From: Lucinisca nassula
Lineage: Eukaryota > Mollusca > Bivalvia > Lucinida > Lucinidae
Assembly (NCBI GenBank): GCA_963580285.1
Contig: OY757017.1
Coordinates: 14,210,538 to 14,274,537 of the forward strand
Direction of reading: 5' to 3'
DNA: 64,000 nt
Shown here: positions 34,420 to 46,801 of the stretch, one piece after another
Layout of the letters: every line of letters starts with the position of its first letter
Numbering within the stretch: the stretch's first letter is position 1
The notes under the pieces: model-generated
Told to the model about the DNA's origin: nothing
Seen by the model: the letters and a program-made list of their open reading frames with translations, nothing else
The model's database searches: none
Translations under genes and position numbers: made by a program

Positions 34420-36772
34420 AGGTATTTTAATAGATTGTTTGCAGCACGGATACTTCTGTTGGTATGTTTAATAGACTGTTTCCAACAAGGACACTTTCTA
34501 AACGTATGTTTAATAAGAAGTTCCCACCAAGCACACTTTCTGTAGCTATGTTTAATAGACTGTTCCAAGCATGGACACTTACTGTTGCTATGTTTAATAG
34601 ACTATTCTCACCAAGGACACTTTCTGTAGCTATGTTTAATAGAATGTTCCCACCAAGGACACTTTCTGTAGCCATTTTTAACAGACTGTTCCCACCAAGG
34701 ACACTTCATGTAGCTATGTTTATTAGACTGTTCCAAGCATGGACACTTTTTGTAGCTATGTTTAATAGGCTGTTTCCAGCACGGACACTTCTGTATATAT
34801 GTTTAATAGACTGTTTCCAACAAGGACTCTTTCTATACGTATGTTTAATAAACTGTTCCCACCAAGGACACTTTCTGTAGCTATGTTTAATAGAATGTCC
34901 CCACCAAGGACACTTTCTGTAGCCATTTTTAACAGACTGTTCCCACCTAGGACACTTCATGTAGCTATGTTTAATAGACTGTTCCAAGCATGGACACTTT
35001 TTGTAGCTATGTTTAATAGAATGTTCCCACCAAGGACACTTTCTGTAGCCATTTTTAACAGACTGTTCCCACCAATGACACTTCATGTAGCTATGTTTAA
35101 TAGACTGTTCCCAGCATGGACACTTTTTGTAGCTATGTTTAATAGGCTGTTTCCAGCACGGACACTTCTGTATATATGTTTAATAGACTGTTTCCAACAA
35201 GGACTCTTTCTATACGTATGTTTAATAAACTGTTCCCACCAAGGACACTTTCTGTAGCTATGTTTAATAGAATGTCCCCACCAAGGACACTTTCTGTAGC
35301 CGTTTTAACAGACTGTTCCCACCAAGGACACTTCATGTAGCTATGTTTAATAGAATGTTCCAAGCATGGACACTTTTTGTAGCTATGTTTAATAGAATGT
35401 TCCCACCAAGGACACTTTCTGTAGCCATTTTTAACAGACTGTTCCCATCAAGGACACTTCATGTAGCTATGTTTAATAGACTGTTCCCAGCATGGACACT
35501 TTTTGTAGCTATGTTTAATAGGCTGTTTTCAGCACGGACACTTCTGTATATATGTTTAATAGACTGTTTCCAACAAGGACTCTTTCTATACGTATGTTTA
35601 ATAAACTGTTCCCACCAAGGACACTTTCTGTAGCTATGTTTAATAGAATGTCCCCACCAAGGACACTTTCTGTAGCCGTTTTAACACACTGTTCCCACCA
35701 AGGACACTTCATGTAGCTATGTTTAATAGACTGTTCCCAGCATGGACACTTTTTGTAGCTATGTTTAATAGGCTGTTTCCAGCACGGACACTTCTGTATA
35801 TATGTTTAATAGACTGTTTCCAACAAGGACTCTTTCTATACGTATGTTTAATAAACTGTTCCCACCAAGGACACTTTCTGTAGCTATGTTTAATAGAATG
35901 TCCCCACCAAGGACACTTTCTGTAGCCGTTTTTAACAGACTGTTCCCACCAAGGACACTTCATGTAGCTATGTTTAATAGACTGTTCCCAGCATGGATAC
36001 TTTTTGTAGCTATGTTTAATAGAATGTTCCCACCAAGGACACTTTCTGTAGCCATTTTTAACAGACTGTTCCCACCAATGACACTTCATGTAGCTATGTT
36101 TAATAGACTGTTCCCAGCATGGACACTTTTTGCAGCTATGTTTAATAGGCTGTTTCCAGCACTGACACTTCTGTTTTTATGTTTAATAGACTGTTTCCAA
36201 CAAGGACTCTTTCTATACGTATGTTTAATAAACTGTTCCCACCAAGGACACTTTCTGTAGCTATGTTTAATAAAATGTCCCCACCAAGGACACTTTCTGT
36301 AGCCGTTTTTAACAGACTGTTCCCACCAAGGACACTTCATGTGGCTATGTTTAATAGAATGTTCCCAGCATGGACACTTTTTGTAGCTATGTTTAAAAGA
36401 ATGTTCCCACAAAGGACACTTTCTGTGGCCATTTTTAACAGACTGTTCCCACCAATGACACTTCATGTAGCTATGTTTAATAGACTGTTCCCAGCATGGA
36501 CACTTTTTGTAGCTATGTTTAATAGGCTGTTTCCAGCACGGACACTTCTGTATATATGTTTAATAGACTGTTTCCAACAAGGACTCTTTCTATACGTATG
36601 TTTAATAAACTGTTCCCTCCAAGGACACTTTCTGTAGCTATGTTTAATAGAATGTCCCCACCAAGGACACTTTCTGTAGCCGTTTTTAACAGACGGTTCC
36701 CACCAAGGACACTTCATGTAGCTATGTTTAATAGACTGTTCCCAGCATGGACACCTTTTGTAGTTATGTTTA
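34420..36772. repeat. 42-bp satellite with 377-bp higher-order repeat, main array
   Basis: Monomer ATGTTTAATAGACTGTTCCC + ACCAAGGACACTTTCTGTAGCT. Monomer variants are arranged in a nine-unit super-repeat; the variant with CCAACAAGGACTCTTTCTAT recurs at 34799, 35176, 35552, 35802, 36179 and 36556, that is 377, 376, 250, 377 and 377 bp apart. Because 42 is a multiple of three, long frames stay open on both strands (plus FNRLFPPRTLSVA, minus KCPWWEQSIKHSYR). I regard these as satellite artefacts. Confidence 0.9.
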
Positions 36773-37328
36773 TGTCGCGGGTTAATTTATTATATCGGCT
36801 GTGGCCACGGTGATTGGATGATGGATGTTGATGATGGGTCACATGATGTTGATGAAACGACCACAGCTGGTCCTGTCCCACTATCTCGAGGGGGTTCGGG
36901 GTTCACTTAGACGACAACCATAGTAGATATTTTCATATTTAGTGGATGAAACCTTCTCCTTCTCGACCTCGTCATTCTGATAAATATATAAATATCCTTA
37001 GTAATAAGGAAATGTTATATTAATGTGTCCTTTGAGCTGACCGTGAGGCCTGCTCCCGTCAGAAGACAAAGTAAGACTGACAAAGAGAGCTTTGTAAGTA
37101 TGTGCGCATGCGGTGTTAATCAGTGACGTGAAAAACGCGCGAAGCTTACATAAGGACACGGATGTATATATGCGCTACTGATGAAATGCTTAAATGCTTA
37201 ATGATATATGAAAAAGATGAGTATATGAAGTATGAAAACGACTATCAATAGGGGGGAAATAACTGGGAATGACTAGAAAGTCCTAAGCGCAAGCGCTCCT
37301 CCAGTTTCCATAATTTCACCCTGTGACA
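36773..37328. mobile_element. Probable solo LTR inserted in the 42-bp satellite
   Basis: Starts TGTCGCGGGTTAATT and ends CACCCTGTGACA (TG...CA). The satellite sequence TTTA is duplicated on both sides (36769-36772, 37329-37332), and the array continues in register after it. Size 556 bp with no coding. A small DNA element is the alternative, since the first and last ten bases are a weak inverted pair. Confidence 0.5.
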
Positions 37329-37830
37329 TTTAATAGGCTGTTTCCAGCACGGACACTTCTGTATATATGTTTAATAGACTATTTCCAACAAGGACTCTTT
37401 CTATACGTATGTTTAATAAACTGTTCCCACCAAGGACACTTTGTGTAGCTATGTTTAATAGAATGTCCCCACCAAGGACACTTTCTGTAGCCATGTTTAA
37501 TAGACTGTTGGCACCAAGGACACTTTCTGTAATTATGTTTAATAGACTGTTCCCGACAAGGATACTTTCTGTAGCTATGAATATTAGTCTCTTCGCAGCA
37601 CGGACACTTCTGAAGGTATGTTCAATAGACGGACGGACACTCCTGCAGGTATGTTTAATAGACTGTTCCCACCAAGGACACTGTCTGAACCTATGTCAGT
37701 TAGACTGTTCCCATCACGGAAACTTTCTGGAGCTATGATTTATAGACTGTTCCCAGCACGGACAGTTTCTGAAGCTATGTTCAATACACTGTTCCCACCA
37801 AAGACACTTGTTTCATATGTCGGGGGCTGG
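37329..37830. repeat. 42-bp satellite, right segment
   Basis: Resumes with TTTAATAGGCTGTTTCC and decays towards 37830. The variants become more diverged, as expected at an array edge. Confidence 0.85.
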
Positions 37831-38659
37831 CAAAACGTATATGTGACGGGACAACACGAGAGAACCTCGAATCTATGTCCACTTGTGGGGCATTAACGCA
37901 AAGGAAATGCTAAGATACTTAGAATCCTTTACAATATTTATATGGAATAAGTCTAATATTTATAAACAACACTGGTTACATAATTTTACAAAGACAAACT
38001 TAAAGGGACAGTTGACTCGCAATCTATTCCATTTAGGTTAAGACAGAATGAAAATTAGTCTGGGCCCAATTAAATTTCTGTCTTAATACAAGTGGAATAC
38101 ACTTGAATCACACTTGAATTACACATGAAGTCCACACACTCATTCACACCCTCACATACTTAACATAATGTTCTTTCTTCCTTCCTGTTGATGATAAGGA
38201 CCTGATGAGTGTTAATGGCACCATAATGTTTTATATGAACTTTATATTAACCAGTATATTCACAGTAATGACTGTTTCACCAACCAGTTTTTGCCTCTGT
38301 GTTATACCGTGGCGATTACATCTATAGCTGCTCACCGCCGAATAAAATGTAGTAACAGGGGTGGGGGACACATAAACCCCTTTACATCATTCCATAATCA
38401 TCATCCATATCATCACTGCTTCATATCACTGATACCTCATGTCACTGATGCCTCGTATCACCATTGTCTTATATCAACGATGCCTCATATTAACGATGCC
38501 TTATATCAACAATGCCTCATATCAATGATTGACGTCAGGTGAGCGATTCAGGCTGCAATGTTGATATTCTATAAGTGTAACTGCAATGTCCCCAACACGG
38601 ACAGTGTGCGCCCACGAAGGACTGTTCCGGACAAGGTCATAGTGTTGCGTGTTGCAATT
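37831..38659. other. Intergenic, no gene seen
   Basis: Includes a degenerate ATATCA(A/C)..ATGCCTCAT repeat at 38400-38530. No gene. Confidence 0.45.
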
Positions 38660-38728
38660 ATATACTGTAGGCCAAAATGACCTATACAGTGTGACGTAGA
38701 CGTTAAACCTCAAATCAAACAAACAAGC
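38660..38728 (+). mobile_element. SINE S 3' fragment
   Basis: CCAAAATGACCTATACAGTG, GACGTTAAACCTCAAATCAA and an ACAAACAAGC tail. Confidence 0.55.
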
Positions 38729-39159
38729 GAACTACATGTACAATACTCGCAGACCTTTTGAACAAAGAAAATTTGTTCCCGACAGAGATCATTCAAGCCA
38801 CAGGGGGTATACAATCGAACTTTGATAACTCGAATACATTTGGGGCCATGAAAAATTGGTTCGAAATATCGATGTTTTGAACTATTGAGTTTTAGTCAGA
38901 GTTTCAGGTCGTGAAGCAAAATGCGGACCACTTCATTATTTGCGGTGAAATAAAGGTACGATGTGCGTACTCATTAGAATGGCCTCATTGAGGCGACACT
39001 AATAAGTGTACACAACCTACCTTTTATACAGATCAAATCAGGAAAACCTCCCTTAATTATCCAAATATATGGATATCTGGACATGTTGGATGAATTCTCT
39101 AGGTACTAGCGCTGAAAAGTTAATCGATTATCAGTGATGCCATTACGATTAGTAATCAC

Positions 39160-39551
39160 TAAGGCTGCCACGATTACTCGTATAATCGATTAATCGATCG
39201 ATAAATTCCACAAAAATGATTATCATTTCTTATTTACTTTTAATCGATTTCTTGATAGGTACAATTTACTACCCAAAGTTATGCCTAAAATAGCTGGATG
39301 AGTGGCAAACAGTGCAGACCCTGATGGGACGCCGCATCATGCGGCGTCTCATCTGGGTCTACACTGTTTGCTCAGGCCTGTCTGTTCAAATATACATATG
39401 GTAAAGTGCATCATATGGTATGAATCATGCTCAGACAGAAAGCCAGACAAGTATAATGATGACAAAAACCTTAGCGATTACTAATCGATTATCTATCGCA
39501 ATGACAGGACTGATAATCGATTATCTTTTCAGCTCCGATTAGACAGCCCTA
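39160..39551. mobile_element. hAT-like MITE with 8-bp duplication, copy 2
   Basis: TIRs TAAGGCTGCC / inverted TAGGGCTGTC. GTAATCAC is duplicated at 39152-39159 and 39552-39559. Internal AATCGATTA motifs match 18900-19335. A hairpin with GCAGACCCTGATGGGACGCC is nested near 39310-39372. Confidence 0.75.
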
Positions 39552-40184
39552 GTAATCACTGAAGATTATCATAATTTTACCTATCTGGCCTTTTGGCTTT
39601 CTTTCTGAGCATGACTCTTACCATATGTTATACTGTACTGTTTCTTACATATATGCTTTTCAATGAAATATAGAGATTTCTCAGTGAAATCGAAAACGAT
39701 ATTGTCACTGTTTCAAATAGTGACAGATATCAATTTTATTTTTCACTGTTTTGGACTACTTTTTTCTCAAAATCTAATTTTGTGGTCAGATTTTCCATTG
39801 TCAGATGATTGAAAATTAATTAACTGTATTAGAATTGACGCTAAGCCCGTTCACACATCACGAGGACGTTAATGACGTCATTTTCGACGCTGACATCACG
39901 TATATTTTTTGTCGCGCGACTTTAGATCTGTCCACAGCTTCTTTGGGAAACTAATCTCTCAATTATTTCAGTAGCCATTCATAGAAATGCCATCCCAGGC
40001 AATTTCTCAGGTGCAAACTTGGAGTTTACACCCAATATTATGCCCAGTAAATACGTTGAACACCACCAAATTGATGCGAAACGACCAGGAACAAGGTTAG
40101 TTTTCTCTAAGGGTGAGTGACGCGATTAGTGAAGCTAAATATTGCCGTTTTGAAGCATGTAAGAAACAGACAATTTGATGTTTT

Positions 40185-40310
40185 TAGTGTAAGATCAAAT
40201 TTTATTTCACTCATAAACACCAAAACTGGTATTTGAACTCGTGGCTACGCCACTCGTGAAAATACTGGTTTTGGTGTTCATTCGTTGAAATAAAATTCGA
40301 TGTAACACTG
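40185..40310. mobile_element. Foldback MITE
   Basis: TAGTGTAAGATCAAATTTTA at the left and AAATAAAATTCGATGTAACACT at the right, with ACACCAAAACTGGTATTT / AATACTGGTTTTGGTGT inner arms. Related to 61048-61154. Confidence 0.7.
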
Positions 40311-40359
40311 AAATAACCATATATCTTCTATATGTTTTCGGACAATCACGCCTGAGGAA

Positions 40360-40436
40360 ACAGTGTAGACCCAGATGAGACGCCACAAAACGCGGCGTCT
40401 CATCTGGGTCTGCACTGTTTAGCCACTCATCCAACT
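40360..40436. repeat. GACGCCGCGTT-type hairpin
   Basis: AACAGTGTAGACCCAGATGA and TCATCTGGGTCTGCACTGTT are inverted around GACGCCACAAAACGCGGCGTC. Similar hairpins lie at 39310, 46705, 55440 and 58395. Confidence 0.7.
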
Positions 40437-40545
40437 ATTTCAGACACAAATTCGGGTAGTAAAGTGTACCTGTCATATAATCGATTACTAGCAAATCAAA
40501 AATGATAATCATTTTAGGGAAATTTATCGATCGATTAATTGATTT

Positions 40546-40911
40546 TATCATATGACGTCGCGTCTGAGAGTGTAATAACGCCATGTAATATTTTCAATAA
40601 TCCACTAGTGGATTAAATATGCAAATTTATGTAAGGTACGTCCCGTAACGTTACATGTACGACGTCTTTAACGACGTCGCGTTTACTTACGGCGGAATAT
40701 TGACATTTTTGTAAACAATCGTGAATAACATGCGTTTTAAATGTCATATGATAAATATAATCTTGCATTCGTGCTCATGTAACATTGAATTTATTAAACT
40801 CGTTGAGGAAAAGGGATTAAATGCTCGGCAAAGCTTCGCATTTTATCCCTTTTCCTCAATTCGTTTAATAAATTCAATAATACATGATCACTCATGTAAG
40901 ATCCTCTATAT
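40546..40911 (+). mobile_element. Tandem-core element, single-unit copy
   Basis: TATCATATGACGTCGCGTC through AATCCACTAGTGGATT and AACGACGTCGCGTTTAC to AAGATCCTCTATA, with one hairpin core. Confidence 0.7.
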
Positions 40912-41027
40912 CATATTTATTGTGCCAGCCTTTCTAGGGATTCAAGAGTGAGTTTGAATTAATCACGGTAAACGAGTTATCCATGTTCGATATATCGAAG
41001 TTTGACTGTATGTAGGCACCATTTCAG

Positions 41028-41361
41028 GAAGTATAATGGCGATAATATCATTTTGGGTTTTGATTTTCAATAAATAAATAGGCCGATTACTAGAATCGGC
41101 GCATCATATTTTTTTAAAGAGTTATTCCCCCTGAACGCAAACGTAGTACCTTAAATACTTCATTTTATCCTCGTTTGTCCTCCCTTTTTTGAAAACAATA
41201 GCTTACCCAAACAACCGACGTAATGGCGATATCTTTTGGTTTTAAATTTTCAATAAATAGATATGATTATTAGAATCGGCTCATCATACTTTTTTTTTTT
41301 AAAAAAAGTTATTCCCCCCGAACGCGAACTCAGTACCTTAAATACTTCATAATATCATCTC

Positions 41362-41400
<39 letters not shown>

Positions 41401-41645
41401 TTTTTTTTTTTTTTTTTTTTTTTTCCTTTTTTGAAAACAATAGCTTACCCCGACAACCGACATAAGGGCGATAATATCTTTTGGTACATAAATAGGATTA
41501 TTAGAATCGCCTCATCATAGTTTTTTTAAAAAGAGTTATTCCCTCTGAACGCGAACTCAGTACCTTAAATACTTCATCATTTTATCCTCTCTTTTTTTTT
41601 TCCTTTTTAGAAAATAATAGCTTACCCAGACAACCGACATATTTT
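41028..41645. repeat. Three diverged tandem units
   Basis: ATTAGAATCGGC..CATCATA, AAAGAGTTATTCCC, GAACGCGAACTCAGTACC and AATAGCTTACCC recur three times. A (TTA)n plus poly(T) tract at 41365-41424 interrupts the second. Confidence 0.65.
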
Positions 41646-41810
41646 CTCGCTTTAAACATTTCAGCTTTAAAATCGTGATCATATTATGTGCATACAAAAT
41701 AAAATAACCAAAAGGAAGGATGAAAATAGCTCTTTCAATCATGAACTAGGAAATGAAATGAGGGATAATTGTGCATAAGAATCTCTACTGCAATTACCAA
41801 ACTAAATTTT

Positions 41811-42099
41811 CGCCCCCGCACATGGAGGCTCGGAGAAATAGATTGGTGCTTCCACGCAGAGCTGAAACTAGCCGCAAATATGTACTGATATACCGCTTAA
41901 AAGGACTAAGCCTGTCCAGGCAAAGTGGTGTGAGTCAGACCGTCCAATGAATATAGACCTTTTGGTTTCTTTGGGTGGCAGGGCTTGAGAAGTCATTTCA
42001 TCTCATTGTCGGGTATGATCCCACAAAATTGGAAGCAACATCTCATAAATGGCCTAAATAGTGTTGACGGGGACATTAAACCTCAATTCAAACAAACAA
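41811..42099 (+). mobile_element. SINE family S, near full length
   Basis: CGCCCCCGCACATGGAGGC to AATTCAAACAAACAAA. The flanking ACCAAACT repeats (before 41811 and at 42100) indicate a target duplication. Confidence 0.7.
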
Positions 42100-42424
42100 A
42101 ACCAAACTGATTTGAATTGAAAACCTATACAGCGAAATCGGTTTGGAAACGTTAGAAGACACAAGATGGAAAAAGCAAAATCAATGCTGACAGTTCTGTG
42201 CAAGAATATATTATCACAACAGACATACATGTACATATAGCAAAGTGTACATAAACGCATATTTATATCCAAAAAAAAGTCTGAAAACTGATAGCAGACA
42301 AGGACTTAGAATAGAGTTTCCACCCAGTGGCCATGCCCATACCATGATATATATTTCAATCCAACTTCGTCCTTTTAAAATATGCCTATTCCTTCCCTCT
42401 TACAGTTATTCCTATATTTATACC

Positions 42425-42520
42425 ACATTTGGAGCTGTTCAAAAGTGGTCTTTAAGACCACGTTTGAACAGCCCCAAAGGAGGTCTTTTTCTAGAAGTCA
42501 CTGTGTGTAGCACACACAAG
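42425..42520. mobile_element. Mariner-like MITE fragment
   Basis: GGAGCTGTTCAAAAGTGGTC / AGACCACGTTTGAACAGCCCC palindrome and AAAGGAGGTC, related to 47685-47888. Confidence 0.5.
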
Positions 42521-42570
42521 TAAGGAACAGCTGAAAAATGTTAATATGCATTTAAAAGCAAAAATATATT

Positions 42571-43319
42571 TTACAAATACGTTGAAAATTTTGCTGCCGA
42601 AAAGCGGAAATTTTAAGATGAAAAATTGTGATTTTTTTTCTGCTCATAATATAAGACTCAAAATATACACGTAAGAACCACCTCGATGAGTACCCACAGT
42701 CTGTATTTTAGTGCAGCAATAAGGAAAACAAGGTGTACCCCTGTAAACCCCAGTTTTATTATATAAAAGTATTCAAGGGGGTCAAAACTATATAGGCGTG
42801 ATTTCGTATGGGGCGCCGTTTTACTATTTAATCCGTATTTATAGATATCCATAAATCGAATAATGGATATCAGCCAAATAATGGATATCGATAATTCGAA
42901 TTATGGATATCCATAAATCGAATTATGGATATCCATAATTCGATTAATGGATATCATTAATTCAGATCGATTTATGGATATCCATAATTCGATTTATGGA
43001 TATCCATAAATCAGCCGAATAATGGATATCCATAATTCGATTTATGGATATCAATGAATCGAATAATGGATATCAATTATTCGATTTATGGATATCATTA
43101 ATTCAGTTCGATTTATGGATATCCATAATTCGAATTATGGATATTCATAATTCGAATTATGGATATCCATAAATAATTATGGATATCCATAAATAATAAC
43201 GGATATCCGTAATTCGAAATATGGATATCCATAATTCGAATTACGGATATCCATAAATAATTATGGATTTCTATAAATACGGATTAAATAGTAAAACGGC
43301 GCCCCATAATTTCGTGATG
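42571..43319. mobile_element. Hairpin MITE family A, split by a later insertion
   Basis: Left part 42571-42806 carries GATGAAAAATTGTGAT, the stem remnant and CCCCAGTTTTATTATATA. The right terminus TATAGGCGTGATTTCG is cut at 42806 and continues TGATG at 43315 after the 502-bp element. Confidence 0.65.
42807..43308. mobile_element. DNA element with long TIRs and 6-bp target duplication, copy 2 (502 bp)
   Basis: TATGGGGCGCCGTTTTACT at the left and its inverse at the right; TIRs extend over 40 bp. ATTTCG is duplicated at 42801-42806 and 43309-43314. The interior is almost entirely GGATATCC palindromes joined by TTCGAATTA or AAATCGAATAA. Non-autonomous. Confidence 0.85.
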
Positions 43320-43359
43320 GTATTAATTTTCGCTGATTTTACTGCATTTATATGAGTCA

Positions 43360-43600
43360 TTGTTTTGGGGTTTAACGACACGTCAACCACATAGATATAG
43401 TAGAGAAGATGAAAGTAAGGGACAGGAGAGAAAGAAAAATAAATGGAAGTGTAAAATTGGAAGATATAACAACACTCTCCTCTACCCTCACCTGCGGCAA
43501 GGACAGCAGACCTTGCCCAACTGTAAGCCATTATCGGTTGGACGCCCCAGTGACCCAAGATACAAGGCACCGTCGCCTGATCCAACCACCCCCTATTACT
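43360..43600 (-). mobile_element. SINE family U
   Basis: On the minus strand it reads CTGCTGTCCTTGCCGCAGG ... GTTGACGTGTCGTTAAACCC then AAAACAATGAC. Relative of 12026-12285; its start is unclear. Confidence 0.5.
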
Positions 43601-43677
43601 TGAATGTAACTGACTCACATGCTTTCTTTCTCCTTTGTGGTAAAACTAAAACTAGATTTATCGCATCTTATGTTTAA

Positions 43678-46600
43678 CCCTTTTTGTACCAAGTGGAATC
43701 TTCCTCCTTATATATAGCAGGAGTTCATTTCAAAATTTAGGGGTGACAGGTTATATTTTCATCAAAAGGGGGAGTTCCAAATCTGCCCACGCACAGAGTT
43801 TCTTGAAACTTCATTTATTGTTTACTTAAGGTATATCAACTATATATATAACTTTGTTTCATTTGATAAATTACTATAGGTCTCAGGAGAGCTCCCTGGG
43901 GTAATCCCCTGTAGAGGTCATACACACCTGTGAGTTTTTCGGTCGTAAATCAACAGGTGTGATTATTTGCAAATTTTGTTACTTTGATTGGCAACAGAAC
44001 TCTATAAGGATTCATATAATATAAAAAAAATAAATGAGTCTATGTCTTTTAATCTTCCTGATAGATTTATTTACAAACTTTCTTCTATTTTTCATGAAAA
44101 TTGCAAAAAATAAGATTTTCATCATAAGTATTAGATGTGTTACTGATCTTGTCACCCCAAGATATTGCATATAAAATAGGCCACATATGTCCTCTATATA
44201 GCGAACAAATTTAAAAAAAATCAGAAACCAGTAACATTGTTTTTGAAAGCTAAATATGGGTTCAGGTCTATTTTTGTACCAAAATCAGTTTCAATACCAG
44301 GGGACAAGATTTCCCTAAAGTGTATTTTATTGTGTTTTCTGACGATTTAGGGCCACCTTATCATACAAAGCTAAGCATAGGCATTTATATAATAAAAACT
44401 CCCCACCCACCATAAAAAGACACTGTTTACAGACAGGATTGTTTAGTTTGGCTTTTAAAAAGTAAATGAGAACATACATTATCAACGTATACAAGTCAAG
44501 TTTTATCCAAACATTTCAAAGAGAAAAAATAAAATGCATTCATGCACTGTTCATGATGAATGTTAGTGTTGACATTATTGCAAAAATGATAATGCGGAAA
44601 AAATTACATTATGACACAATAGGAATAAGACAAGGTGGATCTTTTTACCCTATTTCATAGTTTCTTCTTGTACATCTTTAAACCCTGCAATACAAAGACT
44701 CTTGATGTCAGTAATACACAATGACGTTTTGAATTTGCTTAATTAATTACTTTCATCATCCTATTTATCTTTATTATTTCTGTTGTTGTTATATTCTTCT
44801 TTTAAATAAAACAGCAGTCAAAAATTTGCCACCTTGAAGGGACAGACTGATTTTCTGATGTGTTCTTATGATTGATTGGTCCATGTATTGTTGATGTTTT
44901 CTTACATCACTTGGTCAAAAAGGCTCACACTAAGCTCCCCCACCAAAGGTTTTGTAAGATCATTGAAATAATATTTTGATTTTTTTTCTAGGTTCATTAT
45001 AATATCTGCAAAAGTGTAAGCTTCAATGTTTTAGTCTTCAAAATAAATGCAGAGCTAATCACACTGGAACTAGTTGTAAAATTGGCACTTCCCTGAATGA
45101 AACAGATGGGAGGCAAGTTTCTGTAACAAATTCATTTTATAGCTGATATTAAATTTAGATGTAGTTATACCATTCGCATATTTAGTCATATGTATGCAGT
45201 ACTTGCCATCTATGTTAAGCTTTCTAGCTCTGTATTAATCAGTTTTACAAATGGCATGAATCAGCTGTTAGCTGTATTAATAGCAAATGCTGAACCAAAA
45301 TCTGCAGTTGGCTATATATTTTTCTATAGCACTGATAGCAAATATACTGTTTGCTCTTTTCTTCTTCTGAAATCGTTTGAAAGTTGAACAGAACAGTCTT
45401 CTCTATTATATTAATTCATGTTACTAAAAATAACTGGCTGTTTACCAGATCATATATAAGAATATAACTAGCTCATATTTGAGAAGACAACTTTCTTACA
45501 CTGATTTGCACAGCAGGCAACATTTGTTGCAATTTACGTGGACTGTAATTTAGTTCAGATTTTGAAGGGGCATTGTCAGAGTGACATAACAGCCCAAATA
45601 ACAGTGTTTCCATTTTGTCTACAGTAATATGTGTATACAGTGGGCCAAAAGATCAGAAAAATTGTCTGTGGTATTATGACATACCTGGCTCAACATAATA
45701 AAATCATCATAACTATTCAAGCAAGCTGTGCCAATCCAGTATGACAGACTTTTCAAACATTTTAAGTCGACTGCATCAGTTCAATACATACTTATTAGAG
45801 AGTCCAGAAAATTTTCGGGTTAACAGAACCAGCCATTTCACTTGCCATTGCAACTTTCTTTGTCATAATAAGCTTCAGCAGAGTTTAGGATTACATTAAA
45901 TGCAAAAACTCTTGTTATAAAATGAAATATATATTTTATTGAATAGTTAAACGCTCAAAATAAATTGTGTGTTTGGTGTTCCCCAGGGTACCATAACTGA
46001 TACAACTGCGGATTATATGAGCTCATACTATACACAGCAACGTTTAAGCATACATATATTCATGTTTATATACATTATTTGCAAGCAATTTCTCGATTGA
46101 AAATGTTATACCATATCTACAAATGGTTTGAAAAAAATGACATTCTGGCCATTACTGTTCAATGTTCAAATGCAGTATGTTACCGGTCTCAGATTTTCAT
46201 GAAAGTTTGATAAAATGTTCTACACATATATGGGCAATTTTCATATTAAAATGATGAGGTGACAAGAACTGCAGCAGTATGAAATCAAAAGTCAAACATA
46301 CTCCAAAAGATTTTATGGTTGTGAAGTCTAGGGTCTCCTCCATATGAAATTGAGCATTGTCTATGGAATTTTACCTGAACAATGGTAAATGTGATACAAA
46401 AATAATCACAAATGACTACGATGACGCCTGAGAACAAAATAACTCCAAAACATAGGAAGCTGTTGTGTCTATATATACTTGCTTGGGGGTACCCCTATGT
46501 TCAGATGCCGAAATAAACAACACACTGTAGATTTATAATGAAAACAGATATGAGAGTGAAATAGTTGAATAATGAACAGTCATTTACCAGGCATTAATTA

Positions 46601-46801
46601 TGCGCAATATCATGGAAATCTATGCGTGGGCAGAACCCTATGGAAATTTACTATAGGCTGGAACTCCCCCTTTATTTGGAAAATGACTGAACTTTTAGCA
46701 AATAGTGGAGACCCTGATCAGACGCCGCGTTCTGTGGCGTCTGATCTGGGCCTTCACTGTTTGCCAGGGTACCCCTTTGTGGGTGCCCGATACTAAATGG
46801 G
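43678..46801. mobile_element. TTAA-flanked element (piggyBac- or Kolobok-like), 3.1 kb
   Basis: TTAA (43674-43677) CCCTTTTTGTACC at the left; GATACTAAATGGG TTAA (46802-46805) at the right. Subterminal sequences are also inverted (AAGGGGGAGTTCCAAATC, CTGCCCACGCA versus TGCGTGGGCAGA and TGGAACTCCCCCTTT). The interior is AT-rich, looks single-copy and has no transposase ORF I can recognise. The right end holds a GACGCCGCGTTC hairpin. Confidence 0.6.

Larger units (their letters stand above)
38812..41010. mobile_element. Possible Tigger-like element, split by nested insertions
   Basis: Left end CAATCGAACTTTGATAACTC next to TA, and inverted right end GTTCGATATATCGAAGTTTGACTG next to TA. The ends resemble the 3009-3354 MITE. 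A hAT-like MITE, hairpins and a tandem-core element lie between. The two ends may not belong to one copy. Confidence 0.35.

Noticed and set aside
34464..36813. Families of 80-150-codon frames (FNRLFPPRTLSVA and KCPWWEQSIKHSYR repeats) on both strands
   Set aside because: They follow from a 42-bp tandem repeat whose period is a multiple of three. Both strands are equally open and the frames break wherever the period slips.
31753..37830. CRISPR-like repeat-spacer array
   Set aside because: Repeats are contiguous 42-bp monomers without unique spacers, in animal DNA.
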